NCBI RefSeq assembly: GCF_005280585.1
Contig: NZ_SZVO01000005.1
Coordinates: 332,485-396,484 of the forward strand
Length of the DNA: 64,000 nucleotides
Reading direction: 5' to 3'
DNA from: Dyadobacter frigoris
GTDB lineage: Bacteria > Bacteroidota > Bacteroidia > Cytophagales > Spirosomataceae
Part shown: piece by piece, positions 35,020 to 43,312 of the stretch
Numbering within the stretch: position 1 is the stretch's first letter
Layout of the letters: the number at the start of each line of letters is the position of its first letter
Made by a program: the position numbers and the translations under genes
Notes under the pieces: generated by a model
What the model was told of the DNA's origin: nothing
Seen by the model: only the letters and a program-made list of their open reading frames with translations
Databases searched by the model: none

Positions 35020-35508
35020 TTACTTGCTCAACAAACTTTTGAGCCTGTCGTAAAATCCTGTATCCTGAAAGGTAAATCTTTTATGAAGAATGTAATTACT
35101 GATAAAACTTATTCCCATACAGGTCAGCAGACTAAATAATTGATTGATATCAACCAGTTTTACAGAGAAAGGTATCATGATTTTATATTGACCGACAAGT
35201 ATAAGGGAAAGTCGAAATAACGCGTCCGAACCGTAAACCGTTATGCAAAATGAAAGCGCAGCGACCAAAGCGAATTTGATCATCTCCCTTTTACTCTTTG
35301 TTTTATTTTTGGTACTAAAGGCAAATATTTTTGTCAGAAAAAAACCGGCTACAAAGGCAACCAGATATCCTGCTGTCAGCGATTGTACGTAAGTAATGGC
35401 AAACCAATCCTGAGCCAGAGTACCGATTATAAGCTGTATGAGCACACCTGCTGCTGCTACCAGGAAGTAAGCAAAAATATCACGCAGGTTTAATAAGTCA
35501 TTTTTCAA
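35020..35508 (-). CDS. GtrA family membrane protein
   Basis: A 162-residue protein with four membrane helices, matching GtrA length. The N-terminal region FAYFLVAAAGVLIQLIIGTL and the C-terminal FISNYILHKRFTFQDTGF (the conserved N-Y-x-x-x-R/K-x-F/W-x-F motif of GtrA) are typical. GtrA proteins are thought to flip undecaprenyl-phosphate-linked sugars across the inner membrane. No matching glycosyltransferase is adjacent. It lies 106 bp after the symporter gene and beyond that gene's terminator. Confidence 0.88.
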   Translation of the reverse strand: MKNDLLNLRDIFAYFLVAAAGVLIQLIIGTLAQDWFAITYVQSLTAGYLVAFVAGFFLTKIFAFSTKNKTKSKREMIKFALVAALSFCITVYGSDALFRLSLILVGQYKIMIPFSVKLVDINQLFSLLTCMGISFISNYILHKRFTFQDTGFYDRLKSLLSK

Positions 35509-35550
35509 ATTGTGTGTTTCTTATTTTCTATTCTTTTAAACCAACCTTAT

Positions 35551-35599
35551 AAAAACAGGATTGACTGAAATAATTTAGTTTTCGGTCAATCCTGTTTTT
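35551..35599 (-). terminator. terminator after the sodium:solute symporter gene
   Basis: AAAAACAGGATTGACTGAAA (35551-35570) pairs with the mirror block at 35580-35599 with one G-T pair, ending in T-run on both strands. Confidence 0.85.
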
Positions 35600-35614
35600 A
35601 AATATTGTTCAAAA

Positions 35615-37072
35615 TTAAGCCAATTTCTTGGCCTTTTTATCAGTAAGCAGCCAAAGTCCTATAAATGTAATCAGCCCGTTGATAATCAATCTTTCAAAAC
35701 CGAATTTATACCCGTTAAACCATTCTTCTGAATGATTATTGATATAGTAAGTCAAAATTGGCGCGAGTATACAAACAAAAGGAACATAGCGGTCAAGAAC
35801 TGGTCGTTTCAAGTATAAACCAAAGACAAATAATCCCAGTAAAGGACCATAAGTATAACCGGCCAGATCGAAAATAGCCGTAATTACTTCTTTGTTATTC
35901 AGTCTGTTGAAGATCAGTATTACAACATAGAATAAAACAGAAAACCCGATATGCACCCAGAATTTGATTCTTGAACGCTTTTCTTCCGGCTTCTTTTCAA
36001 TTTCCATAAAGTCAATACAAAAGGCCGTTGTTAATGCCGTAAGTGCAGAATCAGAGCTGGCATAAGTTGCAGCCGTAATACCTAATAAAAACGTGATACC
36101 AACGGCCATGCCTAAATGATTGAGTGCCAGCATTGGATAAAACTCATCCGTTCTCCCGGTAGCGGGAATTCCTTTCGCTGCTGCATATACGTAAAGTAAC
36201 GCACCGAGTGACAAAAACATGAAGTTTACAACAACCAAAACGGCTGTAAACCAGAACATATTTTTTTGCGCTTCGCCGATATTTTTACATGTTAAGTTCT
36301 TCTGCATCAAATCCTGATCCATTCCCGTCATTACAATGGCAATGAACATACCTGCAAAAAACTGCTTGAAGAAATTTTTCGAATCGTTAAAATCCCAGTA
36401 AAATATCTTGGAATAACCGCTGCTTTGCACCGTGTTCCAAACATCGGAAAGACCATGAAGATTAAGCTCCTGGGAAACCAGAACAATGGTAAGGATAACA
36501 GCCGTGATCAGGAAAAATGTCTGGAGTGTGTCCGTTACGATAATTGTTTTTACACCTCCTTTAAATGTATAAATCCAGATCAACAAAATGGTAATTGCGA
36601 CGGCAACCTCGAAAGGAACGCCAAGCGGTTTAAAAAGTGCGAGCTGCAAAACCTGCGCGGCAACGTACAAACGCACGGCTGAACCGACAGTTCGTGACAA
36701 AAGAAAAACTGCCGAACCCGTTTTATATGACCAGAAACCAAAACGCTGTTCCAGGTAAGAATAAATGGAAATCAGATTCAGACGATAATAAAGAGGCAGC
36801 AAAACGGTACCAATAACCAGATAGCCGAAAATATATCCTATCACTACCTGGAAATACGAAAACTGGATATTGGCAACGGCTCCGGGTACAGAAATAAATG
36901 TAACACCGGACAAAGACGTACCAATCATTCCGAAGGCAACCAAATACCAGGGCGACTGCCTGTTGGCGGTAAAAAATGTATTAGTATCTGCTCCGCGAGA
37001 GGTGTAAACGGACACCGTAATCAGCATTGCGAAATAGACAATAAGAATAATTAAAGAAATGTAGGGATTCAT
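35615..37072 (-). CDS. sodium:solute symporter family protein
   Basis: A 485-residue SSS-family (SLC5-like) transporter with about 13 membrane segments. Typical stretches are NRQSPWYLVAFGMIGTSLSGVTFISVPG in the N-terminal region and ITAATYASSDSALTALTTAFCID later, which contain the Na+-site residues of the family. It couples sodium entry to uptake of an organic solute at the inner membrane. Substrate cannot be predicted from sequence alone. Transcribed alone, divergent from clpS. Confidence 0.92.
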   Translation of the reverse strand: MNPYISLIILIVYFAMLITVSVYTSRGADTNTFFTANRQSPWYLVAFGMIGTSLSGVTFISVPGAVANIQFSYFQVVIGYIFGYLVIGTVLLPLYYRLNLISIYSYLEQRFGFWSYKTGSAVFLLSRTVGSAVRLYVAAQVLQLALFKPLGVPFEVAVAITILLIWIYTFKGGVKTIIVTDTLQTFFLITAVILTIVLVSQELNLHGLSDVWNTVQSSGYSKIFYWDFNDSKNFFKQFFAGMFIAIVMTGMDQDLMQKNLTCKNIGEAQKNMFWFTAVLVVVNFMFLSLGALLYVYAAAKGIPATGRTDEFYPMLALNHLGMAVGITFLLGITAATYASSDSALTALTTAFCIDFMEIEKKPEEKRSRIKFWVHIGFSVLFYVVILIFNRLNNKEVITAIFDLAGYTYGPLLGLFVFGLYLKRPVLDRYVPFVCILAPILTYYINNHSEEWFNGYKFGFERLIINGLITFIGLWLLTDKKAKKLA

Positions 37073-37123
37073 TCACCTGTGGGTTTTAAGAAAGCATGAA
37101 TAATAAAAGAGGTGATAAAAGAC

Positions 37124-37154
37124 TTCGAATAATCTCCACTTTTGATTAGATTTG
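37124..37154 (+). promoter_or_regulatory. Bacteroidota-type promoter of clpS-recR
   Basis: TTCG (37124-37127) and TAGATTTG (37147-37154), 19 bases apart, one mismatch to TTTG-N19-TAnnTTTG. Predicted start of transcription is near 37161, about 19 bases before the clpS ATG. Confidence 0.55.
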
Positions 37155-37179
37155 CTAAACAAACAGAAATTTGGTTGTT

Positions 37180-37455
37180 ATGCAAGTGCTAATAGAAACA
37201 GATACAGAAATTCTCGAAAAAACGGTTGAGACCGATTTGATGAAGCTGGTTGTTTATAATGATGATATAAATACATTTGACTGGGTTATAGATACTTTGA
37301 TGGAAGTTTGTAAACATACCAGCGAACAAGCCGAACAGTGTACCCTGATTATCCATTTTAAAGGGAAATGTTCCGTCAAAGAAGGAGAATTTGAAGAACT
37401 TGCCGGCATGAGGAATGAAATTTGCAGGAGAGGTATTTCAGCAGAGATTCATTAA
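37180..37455 (+). CDS. clpS: ATP-dependent Clp protease adaptor ClpS-like protein
   Basis: Start taken at the ATG at 37180 (MQVLIETD); a TTG 9 bases earlier is less likely. A 91-residue protein with the ClpS core: KLVVYNDDINTFDWVIDTL, HTSEQAEQCTLIIHFKGKCSVKEG and a C-terminal helix. The V-Y/L-N-D-D/N-x-x-T/N-x-x-W/Y box fits substrate recognition by ClpS, which hands N-degron proteins to ClpAP. It is followed 35 bp later by recR. Confidence 0.88.
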   Translation: MQVLIETDTEILEKTVETDLMKLVVYNDDINTFDWVIDTLMEVCKHTSEQAEQCTLIIHFKGKCSVKEGEFEELAGMRNEICRRGISAEIH

Positions 37456-37490
37456 TTTAAAATCGGCGGTTACTTACTTTATTGCTACAC

Positions 37491-38105
37491 ATGAATTATC
37501 CGTCCCGTCTTATTGAGGATGCAGTCAGTGAAATTTCCCGGCTTCCTGGAATCGGAAAAAAAACAGCGCTCCGCCTTGCCTTGCACTTACTGAAACGTGA
37601 CGAGCAGCAAACACGCGGACTTTCAGAAGCACTCTTGAAAATGAGGACGCAAACCTGCTACTGCGTTCAGTGCCATAATATTTCAGATGAAGAATTTTGT
37701 AATATCTGCAAGAATCCAAAACGTGATTCTTCGATTATCTGTGTTGTAGTGGATACTAGGGATGTTTTGGCAATAGAAGCTACCAGTCAGTTCAAAGGTT
37801 TGTATCATGTTTTGGGTGGAATCATTTCACCCTTGGAAGGAATCGGCCCGTCTGATCTCAACATTGATTCTCTCATTAACAGAATTGGAAATGCTCCACA
37901 GGACGAGCGCGTTCAGGAAATTATTCTTGCACTAAGTCCAACCATGGAAGGCGACACTACTGCTTTTTATTTACAGAAAAAACTAAAACCCAGCGCAGTC
38001 AAGGTGAGTACTATTGCCCGTGGAATTCCCATTGGCGGTGATCTTGAATATGCTGACGAAATAACACTTGGTCGCAGTATCGTAAGCCGGGTGGCTTACG
38101 ATTGA
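37491..38105 (+). CDS. recR: recombination mediator RecR
   Basis: Start taken at 37491 ([12 protein letters not shown]), consistent with RecR length of about 204 residues. Features are the HhH region [20 protein letters not shown], the C4 zinc finger [20 protein letters not shown] and a Toprim domain with [11 protein letters not shown] and [14 protein letters not shown]. RecR works with RecF and RecO in loading RecA onto gapped DNA. Co-directional with clpS and 26 bp before the superoxide dismutase start. Confidence 0.95.
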   Translation: MNYPSRLIEDAVSEISRLPGIGKKTALRLALHLLKRDEQQTRGLSEALLKMRTQTCYCVQCHNISDEEFCNICKNPKRDSSIICVVVDTRDVLAIEATSQFKGLYHVLGGIISPLEGIGPSDLNIDSLINRIGNAPQDERVQEIILALSPTMEGDTTAFYLQKKLKPSAVKVSTIARGIPIGGDLEYADEITLGRSIVSRVAYD

Positions 38106-38131
38106 AATGTTTATTTAAAAATCAAAGTATT

Positions 38132-38842
38132 ATGAATAGAACAGATTTTTTGCGCACTTTAGCCGGAAGCTCTTTGGCTGTTGGTGCACTTGCTGATTTC
38201 GCATTTGCAGAAACTTCATCAGGAATATTGCTTGAGACTGCACCTTTCAAACAAGCTCCGCTTCCATACGATTTCGCGGCTTTGGAACCGAGTATAGATA
38301 AACTGACGATGGAAATACATTACGGCAAACACCATGCTGCTTATGTAAAAAATCTGAATGATGCTGTAAAAGGCACAGAATATGAAAAGAAAACGCTGGA
38401 AGAAATTGTAAAAACAGCTGGAAAAGCACCTGCTGCGATACGTAACAATGGTGGCGGGCACTGGAACCACACTTTCTTCTGGGAGGTAATGGGCGCCGGA
38501 AAAGGCGGTGTTCCAAAAGGCGCCGTGGCTGATGCGATCAATGCACAATTCGGTTCTTTCGATAAATTTAAAGAAGCATTCGGCAAAGCTGCTACGACCC
38601 GTTTTGGATCTGGCTGGGCATGGTTAACTGCAAAAGACGGCAAACTTGCCATTAGTTCTACTGCAAACCAGGATAACCCGATCATGGATATCGCCGAAGT
38701 TAAGGGAACGCCAATTTTGGGATTGGACGTTTGGGAACACGCTTATTATCTGCATTACCAAAACAAACGCGCGGATTACATAGCCGCATTCTGGAATGTT
38801 GTAAACTGGGATAAAGTAGCTGAAAACCTAAAAAAAGCATAG
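38132..38842 (+). CDS. exported Fe/Mn superoxide dismutase
   Basis: Start at 38132 ([10 protein letters not shown]). A 236-residue SOD with an extra N-terminus that looks like a Tat-type signal lacking one of the two arginines ([20 protein letters not shown], cleavage near residue 26). Metal ligands are H63 in [13 protein letters not shown]113 in NHTFFW, D199 and H203 in [13 protein letters not shown]. It dismutates superoxide, here probably in the periplasm. Fe versus Mn cannot be told for certain. Placed 26 bp after recR; its 3' end enters the heptamer-repeat hairpin. Confidence 0.9.
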   Translation: MNRTDFLRTLAGSSLAVGALADFAFAETSSGILLETAPFKQAPLPYDFAALEPSIDKLTMEIHYGKHHAAYVKNLNDAVKGTEYEKKTLEEIVKTAGKAPAAIRNNGGGHWNHTFFWEVMGAGKGGVPKGAVADAINAQFGSFDKFKEAFGKAATTRFGSGWAWLTAKDGKLAISSTANQDNPIMDIAEVKGTPILGLDVWEHAYYLHYQNKRADYIAAFWNVVNWDKVAENLKKA

Positions 38843-38845
38843 ATT

Positions 38846-38919
38846 TTAATGGTTAGTTGTTAATGGTTAATTGTTAATGATCAGCCATTAACAATTAACC
38901 ATTAACAACTAACCATTAA
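38846..38919. repeat. heptamer-repeat inverted pair, copy 3 (34-bp perfect stem)
   Basis: The arms 38846-38879 and 38886-38919 are perfect inverted copies, each made of 7-base units (ATGGTTA, GTTGTTA, ATGGTTA, ATTGTTA), with a 6-base loop. It lies between the converging superoxide dismutase and TPR genes and overlaps the TPR stop. It may act as a bidirectional terminator, but it is AT-rich with no G/C-rich base. Confidence 0.8.
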
Positions 38920-40262
38920 TTACAGTAAGTGCTGATCACCTTATAAGAAGGCATATAGCCAAGCTCTCCTGCTCTGCTCAAATCCAGGCAACCTTCGTTT
39001 ACCTGCCCCAGACTGTGCTTGATAATTCCTCTGATATAATACGCTTCCGGGAAATTGGATTTTAATTTTATTGAGCTTGAAAAATCAAGAATAGCGCTCA
39101 TTTGATCCCCAATTGATGATTTGATCAATCCTCTTGAAAAATATGCATCAGCATAAGTAGGATTTAGTTCAACCGCCGTACTGATATCCAGTAAGGCTCC
39201 TTTACTATCCCCGCTTTTTGATTTACTGACACCACGGATATAATATGCTTCCGAACGTTCGGTTGTAAGATCATCTATTTTGATATGTTCCTTTACCTGA
39301 TTACGCAATTCATCCAAAACACTTTTGGTAATTCTTCCGGTGTAAACGATCTTTTTAGGATCCGAAATATAAAGGTTTTTTATTTCGATTGCTTTTGTAA
39401 GGTCAATAAGCGCACCACGCTGATCATTTAGTTTTGTTTTGGAAAAGCCCCGTCCATAATAAGCTTCGTAGTTTTCGGGTTCGATTTGTAAAGTTTTGTC
39501 ATAATCCGCAATAGCGCCCTGAAAATCGTCAATTTTGTTTTTTGCAAAACCTCTCTTATCATAATACGAGCTTTCATTCGGACTTAATTCTATTGCTTTG
39601 GTGAAATCCGCCGATGCTCCTGCAAAATCATTTAATTCGATTTTCGCATTTCCCCTGCCCGCATACGCCCCGGCACGTTTGGGACTAATTTCAATAACAC
39701 GTGAAAAATCGGCCAGACTTCCCGCATATTCGTGTAAATGCAGTTTGCAGTTTCCGCGTGCATACAAGGCAGCAACATCGCCCGGATCCAGCGTAAGCGA
39801 TTTGTCCAAATCCGCCATCGCACTCCTGTGATTTTCCAATTTGGCATAACTTACACCTCGGTTGTAATAAGATTTTGCATCTTCCGGACTCAATTCGATG
39901 GCTCTTGTATAATCCTGAATTGCTGCGCGGTAATCGTCCTGCATACTTTTACTTACACCGCGGCTCTGGTAATAAAGTGCTTCCTTGGGATTAATTTCAA
40001 TGGCATGATCATAATCCAGAATAGCACCACGGTGATCTTTCAAATTGGCTTTGGCCAAACCTCTGTTAAAATAACTTGGCGCATGTTCAGGATTGATCGA
40101 AACCACAACGCTGTAAGCCTGAAGAGCGCCGGCAAAATCACTCGCACGGGCTTTGGTATTTCCTTCTTCAAAATATTCAGCTGCCGAACGTTGTGCAAAA
40201 GTTTGATAAGGTAAAATCAAAACTGTAAAAATAAGTGCAAGAAGAACTTGTTTAACTTTCAT
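38916..40262 (-). CDS. secreted tetratricopeptide-repeat protein
   Basis: Start at the second Met, 40262 (MKVKQVLLALIF), which opens a clean signal peptide ending near TFAQRS; the frame begins 6 codons earlier. About 448 residues with roughly ten TPR units, each ending in NRG/GRG-x-x/SRG (for example YYNRGVSYAKLENHRSA, AYAGRGNAKIELNDFAGA). A non-TPR insert lies at about 300-335 with YISDPKKIVYTG. Periplasmic or surface scaffold; partners unknown. Stop codon lies in the heptamer repeat. Confidence 0.88.
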   Translation of the reverse strand: MKVKQVLLALIFTVLILPYQTFAQRSAAEYFEEGNTKARASDFAGALQAYSVVVSINPEHAPSYFNRGLAKANLKDHRGAILDYDHAIEINPKEALYYQSRGVSKSMQDDYRAAIQDYTRAIELSPEDAKSYYNRGVSYAKLENHRSAMADLDKSLTLDPGDVAALYARGNCKLHLHEYAGSLADFSRVIEISPKRAGAYAGRGNAKIELNDFAGASADFTKAIELSPNESSYYDKRGFAKNKIDDFQGAIADYDKTLQIEPENYEAYYGRGFSKTKLNDQRGALIDLTKAIEIKNLYISDPKKIVYTGRITKSVLDELRNQVKEHIKIDDLTTERSEAYYIRGVSKSKSGDSKGALLDISTAVELNPTYADAYFSRGLIKSSIGDQMSAILDFSSSIKLKSNFPEAYYIRGIIKHSLGQVNEGCLDLSRAGELGYMPSYKVISTYCN

Positions 40263-40462
40263 GAATGTATAGTTTTTCAATAGACAGGATTTATGATGTT
40301 AATATTGACATAAAAGTATTCAAATTATGACTGCGATTTGCAAACAAGTTCTCTATTTTTTGAAGCTTTGCAGAGAATTAATATCTTACATAATATAACT
40401 ACTTTTACGGATAGAAATAATTCTAACATTCGTTGTATCAATATTATTACGCTTATTCAATT

Positions 40463-41002
40463 ATGACCAGCACACCCAAAAAGCTTCTGATTTTTGCTTT
40501 ATCCATTTTAGCGTTTGTAGCCATCTATTTCGTTGTGTTTGCTCCCAAAACAGACATTCCATCAATAGAAAATGTCGCATCGGCACCGGAAGCTTCATCA
40601 GTATACCTTTCTTCTCTCAGAGATCTGAAAGGAAATCCAGTTGCGATGGATGAAAATAAGCTTGTATTCTTAAACGTCTGGGCGACATGGTGCGGACCGT
40701 GTAATATGGAAATGCCCGGAATCCCGACTTTATATAACAAATATAAAAACAACAAAAAGGTTGATTTTTTTATAATTTCTGATGAAGATGCCGAAACAGT
40801 CAATCCTTTTATAGCACGTAAAGGATATGAGCTTCCGTTCTATCAGTTTGCAGGTCCATATCCTCCGGCATTGGATGGAAATGCAATTCCGAGAACCTAT
40901 ATCATATATAAAGGAAAAATCTTGACACAGGAAATTGGAGCCTCGCAATGGGACACACCTGAAATAAACAGTTTGATTGAAAAACAACTTGCAGAAATTT
41001 AA
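40463..41002 (+). CDS. TlpA-like membrane-anchored thioredoxin
   Basis: Start at 40463 (MTSTPKKLLIFALSIL); an earlier TTG is less likely. About 179 residues: an N-terminal anchor (about 8-26), then a thioredoxin domain with NVWATWCGPCNMEMPGIP containing the CGPC redox site and a later cis-Pro in AIPRTYIIYKG. TlpA/ResA-type proteins reduce disulfides in the periplasm, for example in cytochrome c maturation. Ends 1 base before a 58-bp palindrome that separates it from the azurin gene. Confidence 0.9.
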   Translation: MTSTPKKLLIFALSILAFVAIYFVVFAPKTDIPSIENVASAPEASSVYLSSLRDLKGNPVAMDENKLVFLNVWATWCGPCNMEMPGIPTLYNKYKNNKKVDFFIISDEDAETVNPFIARKGYELPFYQFAGPYPPALDGNAIPRTYIIYKGKILTQEIGASQWDTPEINSLIEKQLAEI

Positions 41003-41003
41003 C

Positions 41004-41061
41004 ATAATGCATAAAAAAAACGGTCTGGAAATATTTCCAGACCGTTTTTTTTATGCATTAT
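41004..41061. terminator. bidirectional terminator, 58-bp perfect palindrome
   Basis: Arms 41004-41032 and 41033-41061 are perfect complements with no loop. It contains an 8-A and an 8-T run around an ACGGTCTGG core, so it terminates both the thioredoxin and azurin genes. Confidence 0.9.
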
Positions 41062-41067
41062 CACTGA

Positions 41068-41562
41068 TTATTCAACGATGAAAGTACCTTTCATCAAAGC
41101 ATAATGACCAGGGAAACTGCAAATGTACGTGTAAGTTCCTTTTTTAGGAGCTGTAAATTCAATTGTATCGCTTTCTCCGCCACCAACTAATTTTGTGTGC
41201 GCGATGATGCTGGCCTCTTCTGATTTAGGGATATATTCAGTTTCTCTTGCAGCAGCTGCTTTTGAAGCAAACGCAGCAATGTCAGTACCTGGTTTTAGCA
41301 AAACAAAGTTGTGACCCATTGCAGCCTTAGCAAGTTTACCAGAGTGCGTAAGCGTCAATTTAATTTTTTGTCCTGCTTTAACTTTAACTTCCTTAACATC
41401 ATATTGCATAGCATCACTACCTTTAATTACGATAGCTTTTTCTTGCTTAACGTCACGTACTTCAGTAGTACCAAGTGATTTCGCCTGTGATGGGCTAACA
41501 GAAACCGCTCCGAAAACCAAAACTGCGGCAAGAAGCAAGGCGCTGGACTTAATCATTTTCAT
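41068..41562 (-). CDS. azurin-like cupredoxin
   Basis: Start at 41562 (MKMIKSSALLLAAV), which opens a signal peptide ending near SQAKS; the frame extends 28 codons upstream without homology. About 164 residues. Type-1 copper ligands are visible: His in AMGHNFVLL and Cys-His-Met in YICSFPGHYALMKGTF. It carries electrons in the periplasm. A longer-than-usual N-terminus of about 20 residues precedes the cupredoxin fold. Faces the TlpA-like gene across a palindromic terminator. Confidence 0.9.
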   Translation of the reverse strand: MKMIKSSALLLAAVLVFGAVSVSPSQAKSLGTTEVRDVKQEKAIVIKGSDAMQYDVKEVKVKAGQKIKLTLTHSGKLAKAAMGHNFVLLKPGTDIAAFASKAAAARETEYIPKSEEASIIAHTKLVGGGESDTIEFTAPKKGTYTYICSFPGHYALMKGTFIVE

Positions 41563-41663
41563 ATTAGGATATGGATAAACTTTGTTTATTGAATTTAACT
41601 GCCGCAAGTTAGTATACAGAACAATAAAAAAAGAATGCATTAACAATTGTTTGGAATAAAATC

Positions 41664-42266
41664 TCAGAAAAGAATTTTATACTGGTCCTGAACCGCCCGG
41701 CCAACGCAAATTATCGCCAAAACAACGATATAATGGTTTAAATCCAGCGGATGCATCGGCAAAGGAATAGATTGGGATTTAGCTGAAACAGCCAGTAAGG
41801 TCATAGCCAGAACCACCCAGAGCGCACTTTTTTGCCGGTATGCAAGTCCAAGACAAGAAATGCACAAAGTAACAATAATACAGAACGGCTGTATGATCAG
41901 TCCTACATAAGGAACCTTATATATAAGTATGCTTAAAAATAAAGTCACCCCCAGGGCAAGGGTCGATATCATCACCATGACCGAAGGCCTGTACTTTAAT
42001 ATCAAACTGAAAGAAGCTACAACCAGACAAATGGCACCTAAGGTGGTCCCGGCAGCCTGAGTAATGATGTTTACGGTTTGTAATTGCCGCACGCCGGCAA
42101 TTACAAACAATTCCACTACTGCATTTATTGAAATACTTAACAAAAAAATCCCCCATAATAACCGGCTTTGTAATGTCTGGGCCTTGAAATATTTCAAAAA
42201 AACAAGGACGCCGGCAATACTTAAAACCAGATTGGAAAAGATATGGGAATTCGTCAGTATATTCAT
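41664..42266 (-). CDS. polytopic membrane protein of unknown function
   Basis: Start at the ATG at 42266 (MNILTNSHIFSN); a TTG two codons earlier is possible. About 200 residues with six to seven hydrophobic helices and short loops, and no catalytic motif. It resembles small uncharacterised Bacteroidota membrane proteins of the DUF-type without a named family that I can give. It lies about 100 bp before the azurin gene in the same direction. Divergent from sucD. Confidence 0.65.
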   Translation of the reverse strand: MNILTNSHIFSNLVLSIAGVLVFLKYFKAQTLQSRLLWGIFLLSISINAVVELFVIAGVRQLQTVNIITQAAGTTLGAICLVVASFSLILKYRPSVMVMISTLALGVTLFLSILIYKVPYVGLIIQPFCIIVTLCISCLGLAYRQKSALWVVLAMTLLAVSAKSQSIPLPMHPLDLNHYIVVLAIICVGRAVQDQYKILF

Positions 42267-42315
42267 GGGCAATTTTGAAGATTATCGATAAAGCAAGTTA
42301 CAAATTATAGTTTCA

Positions 42316-42348
42316 TTTTGCTACTTCGTGCTTTTCGAGCTACTTTTA
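42316..42348 (+). promoter_or_regulatory. Bacteroidota-type promoter of sucD
   Basis: TTTTG (42316-42320), 20-base spacer, TACTTTTA (42341-42348; one mismatch to TAnnTTTG). The ATG is 22 bases downstream. Confidence 0.5.
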
Positions 42349-42370
42349 CCAAAAAAACTGATTTACCAAC

Positions 42371-43249
42371 ATGAGCGTTTTAGTTAATAAAAATTCTAAG
42401 ATTATAGTTCAGGGATTTACGGGTTCTGAAGGTTCTTTTCATGCCCAGCAGATGATCGAATACGGAACTAACGTAGTAGGCGGTGTTACACCGGGCAAAG
42501 GAGGACTTTTCCACCTGGACAGACCTGTATTCAATACAGTAGAACAGTCTGTGCGTGCAACAGGCGCTGACGTAGCGATCATTTTTGTGCCGCCGGCTTT
42601 TGCCGCTGATGCTATTATGGAAGCAGCTGACGCAGGTATTGGTGTAATCGTTTGTATAACTGAAGGTATTCCTACAAAGGATATGATGCAGGCGAAACAA
42701 TATCTCCAAGGTAAAAACGTTCGTTTGATCGGCCCTAACTGTCCAGGTGTTATTACTGCGGAAGAATGTAAAGTTGGTATCATGCCAGGTTTTATCTTCA
42801 AAAAAGGAACAGTAGGAATTGTTTCCAAATCCGGAACATTGACCTACGAAGCGGTAGATCAGCTTACACGTGCAGGTCTTGGACAAACAACTGCAATCGG
42901 TATTGGTGGTGACCCAATCATTGGTACAACTACAAAAGAAGCGGTTGAATTATTGATGAATGATCCTGAAACAGAAGCGATTGTAATGATCGGTGAAATT
43001 GGCGGAAGCATGGAAGCTGATGCAGCGAACTACATCAAAGCAAGCGGTAATCTTAAACCTGTTGTTGGATTTATTGCTGGTAAAACTGCGCCAAAAGGTC
43101 GTCGTATGGGCCACGCAGGTGCGATTATCGGTGGCGCTGATGATACCGCAGAAGCTAAAATCCGTATCATGGAAGAGTCCGGCATTTTTGTTGCAGAATC
43201 TCCTGCACTTATTGGCGAAACCATGCTTTTGGCTCTTGGAAGAAGATAA
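42371..43249 (+). CDS. sucD: succinate-CoA ligase subunit alpha
   Basis: A 292-residue SucD of normal length. CoA-binding [14 protein letters not shown] is at 16-29 and the phospho-His is in [13 protein letters not shown]. It makes succinate with ATP or GTP in the TCA cycle, together with SucC (not in this window). No signal peptide, cytoplasmic. A hairpin follows the stop, so it is probably its own unit. Confidence 0.96.
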   Translation: MSVLVNKNSKIIVQGFTGSEGSFHAQQMIEYGTNVVGGVTPGKGGLFHLDRPVFNTVEQSVRATGADVAIIFVPPAFAADAIMEAADAGIGVIVCITEGIPTKDMMQAKQYLQGKNVRLIGPNCPGVITAEECKVGIMPGFIFKKGTVGIVSKSGTLTYEAVDQLTRAGLGQTTAIGIGGDPIIGTTTKEAVELLMNDPETEAIVMIGEIGGSMEADAANYIKASGNLKPVVGFIAGKTAPKGRRMGHAGAIIGGADDTAEAKIRIMEESGIFVAESPALIGETMLLALGRR

Positions 43250-43276
43250 TTCAAAATCAACAATATAATTCTTTAT

Positions 43277-43306
43277 GAAAGGGCTGGGGAAACCCCGCCC
43301 TTTCTT
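43277..43306 (+). terminator. terminator after sucD
   Basis: GAAAGGGC-T-GGGG pairs with CCCC-GCCCTTTC around a 3-base loop; only a short T stretch follows. The next ATG is just 7 bases on. Confidence 0.6.
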
Positions 43307-43312
43307 GTAGCA

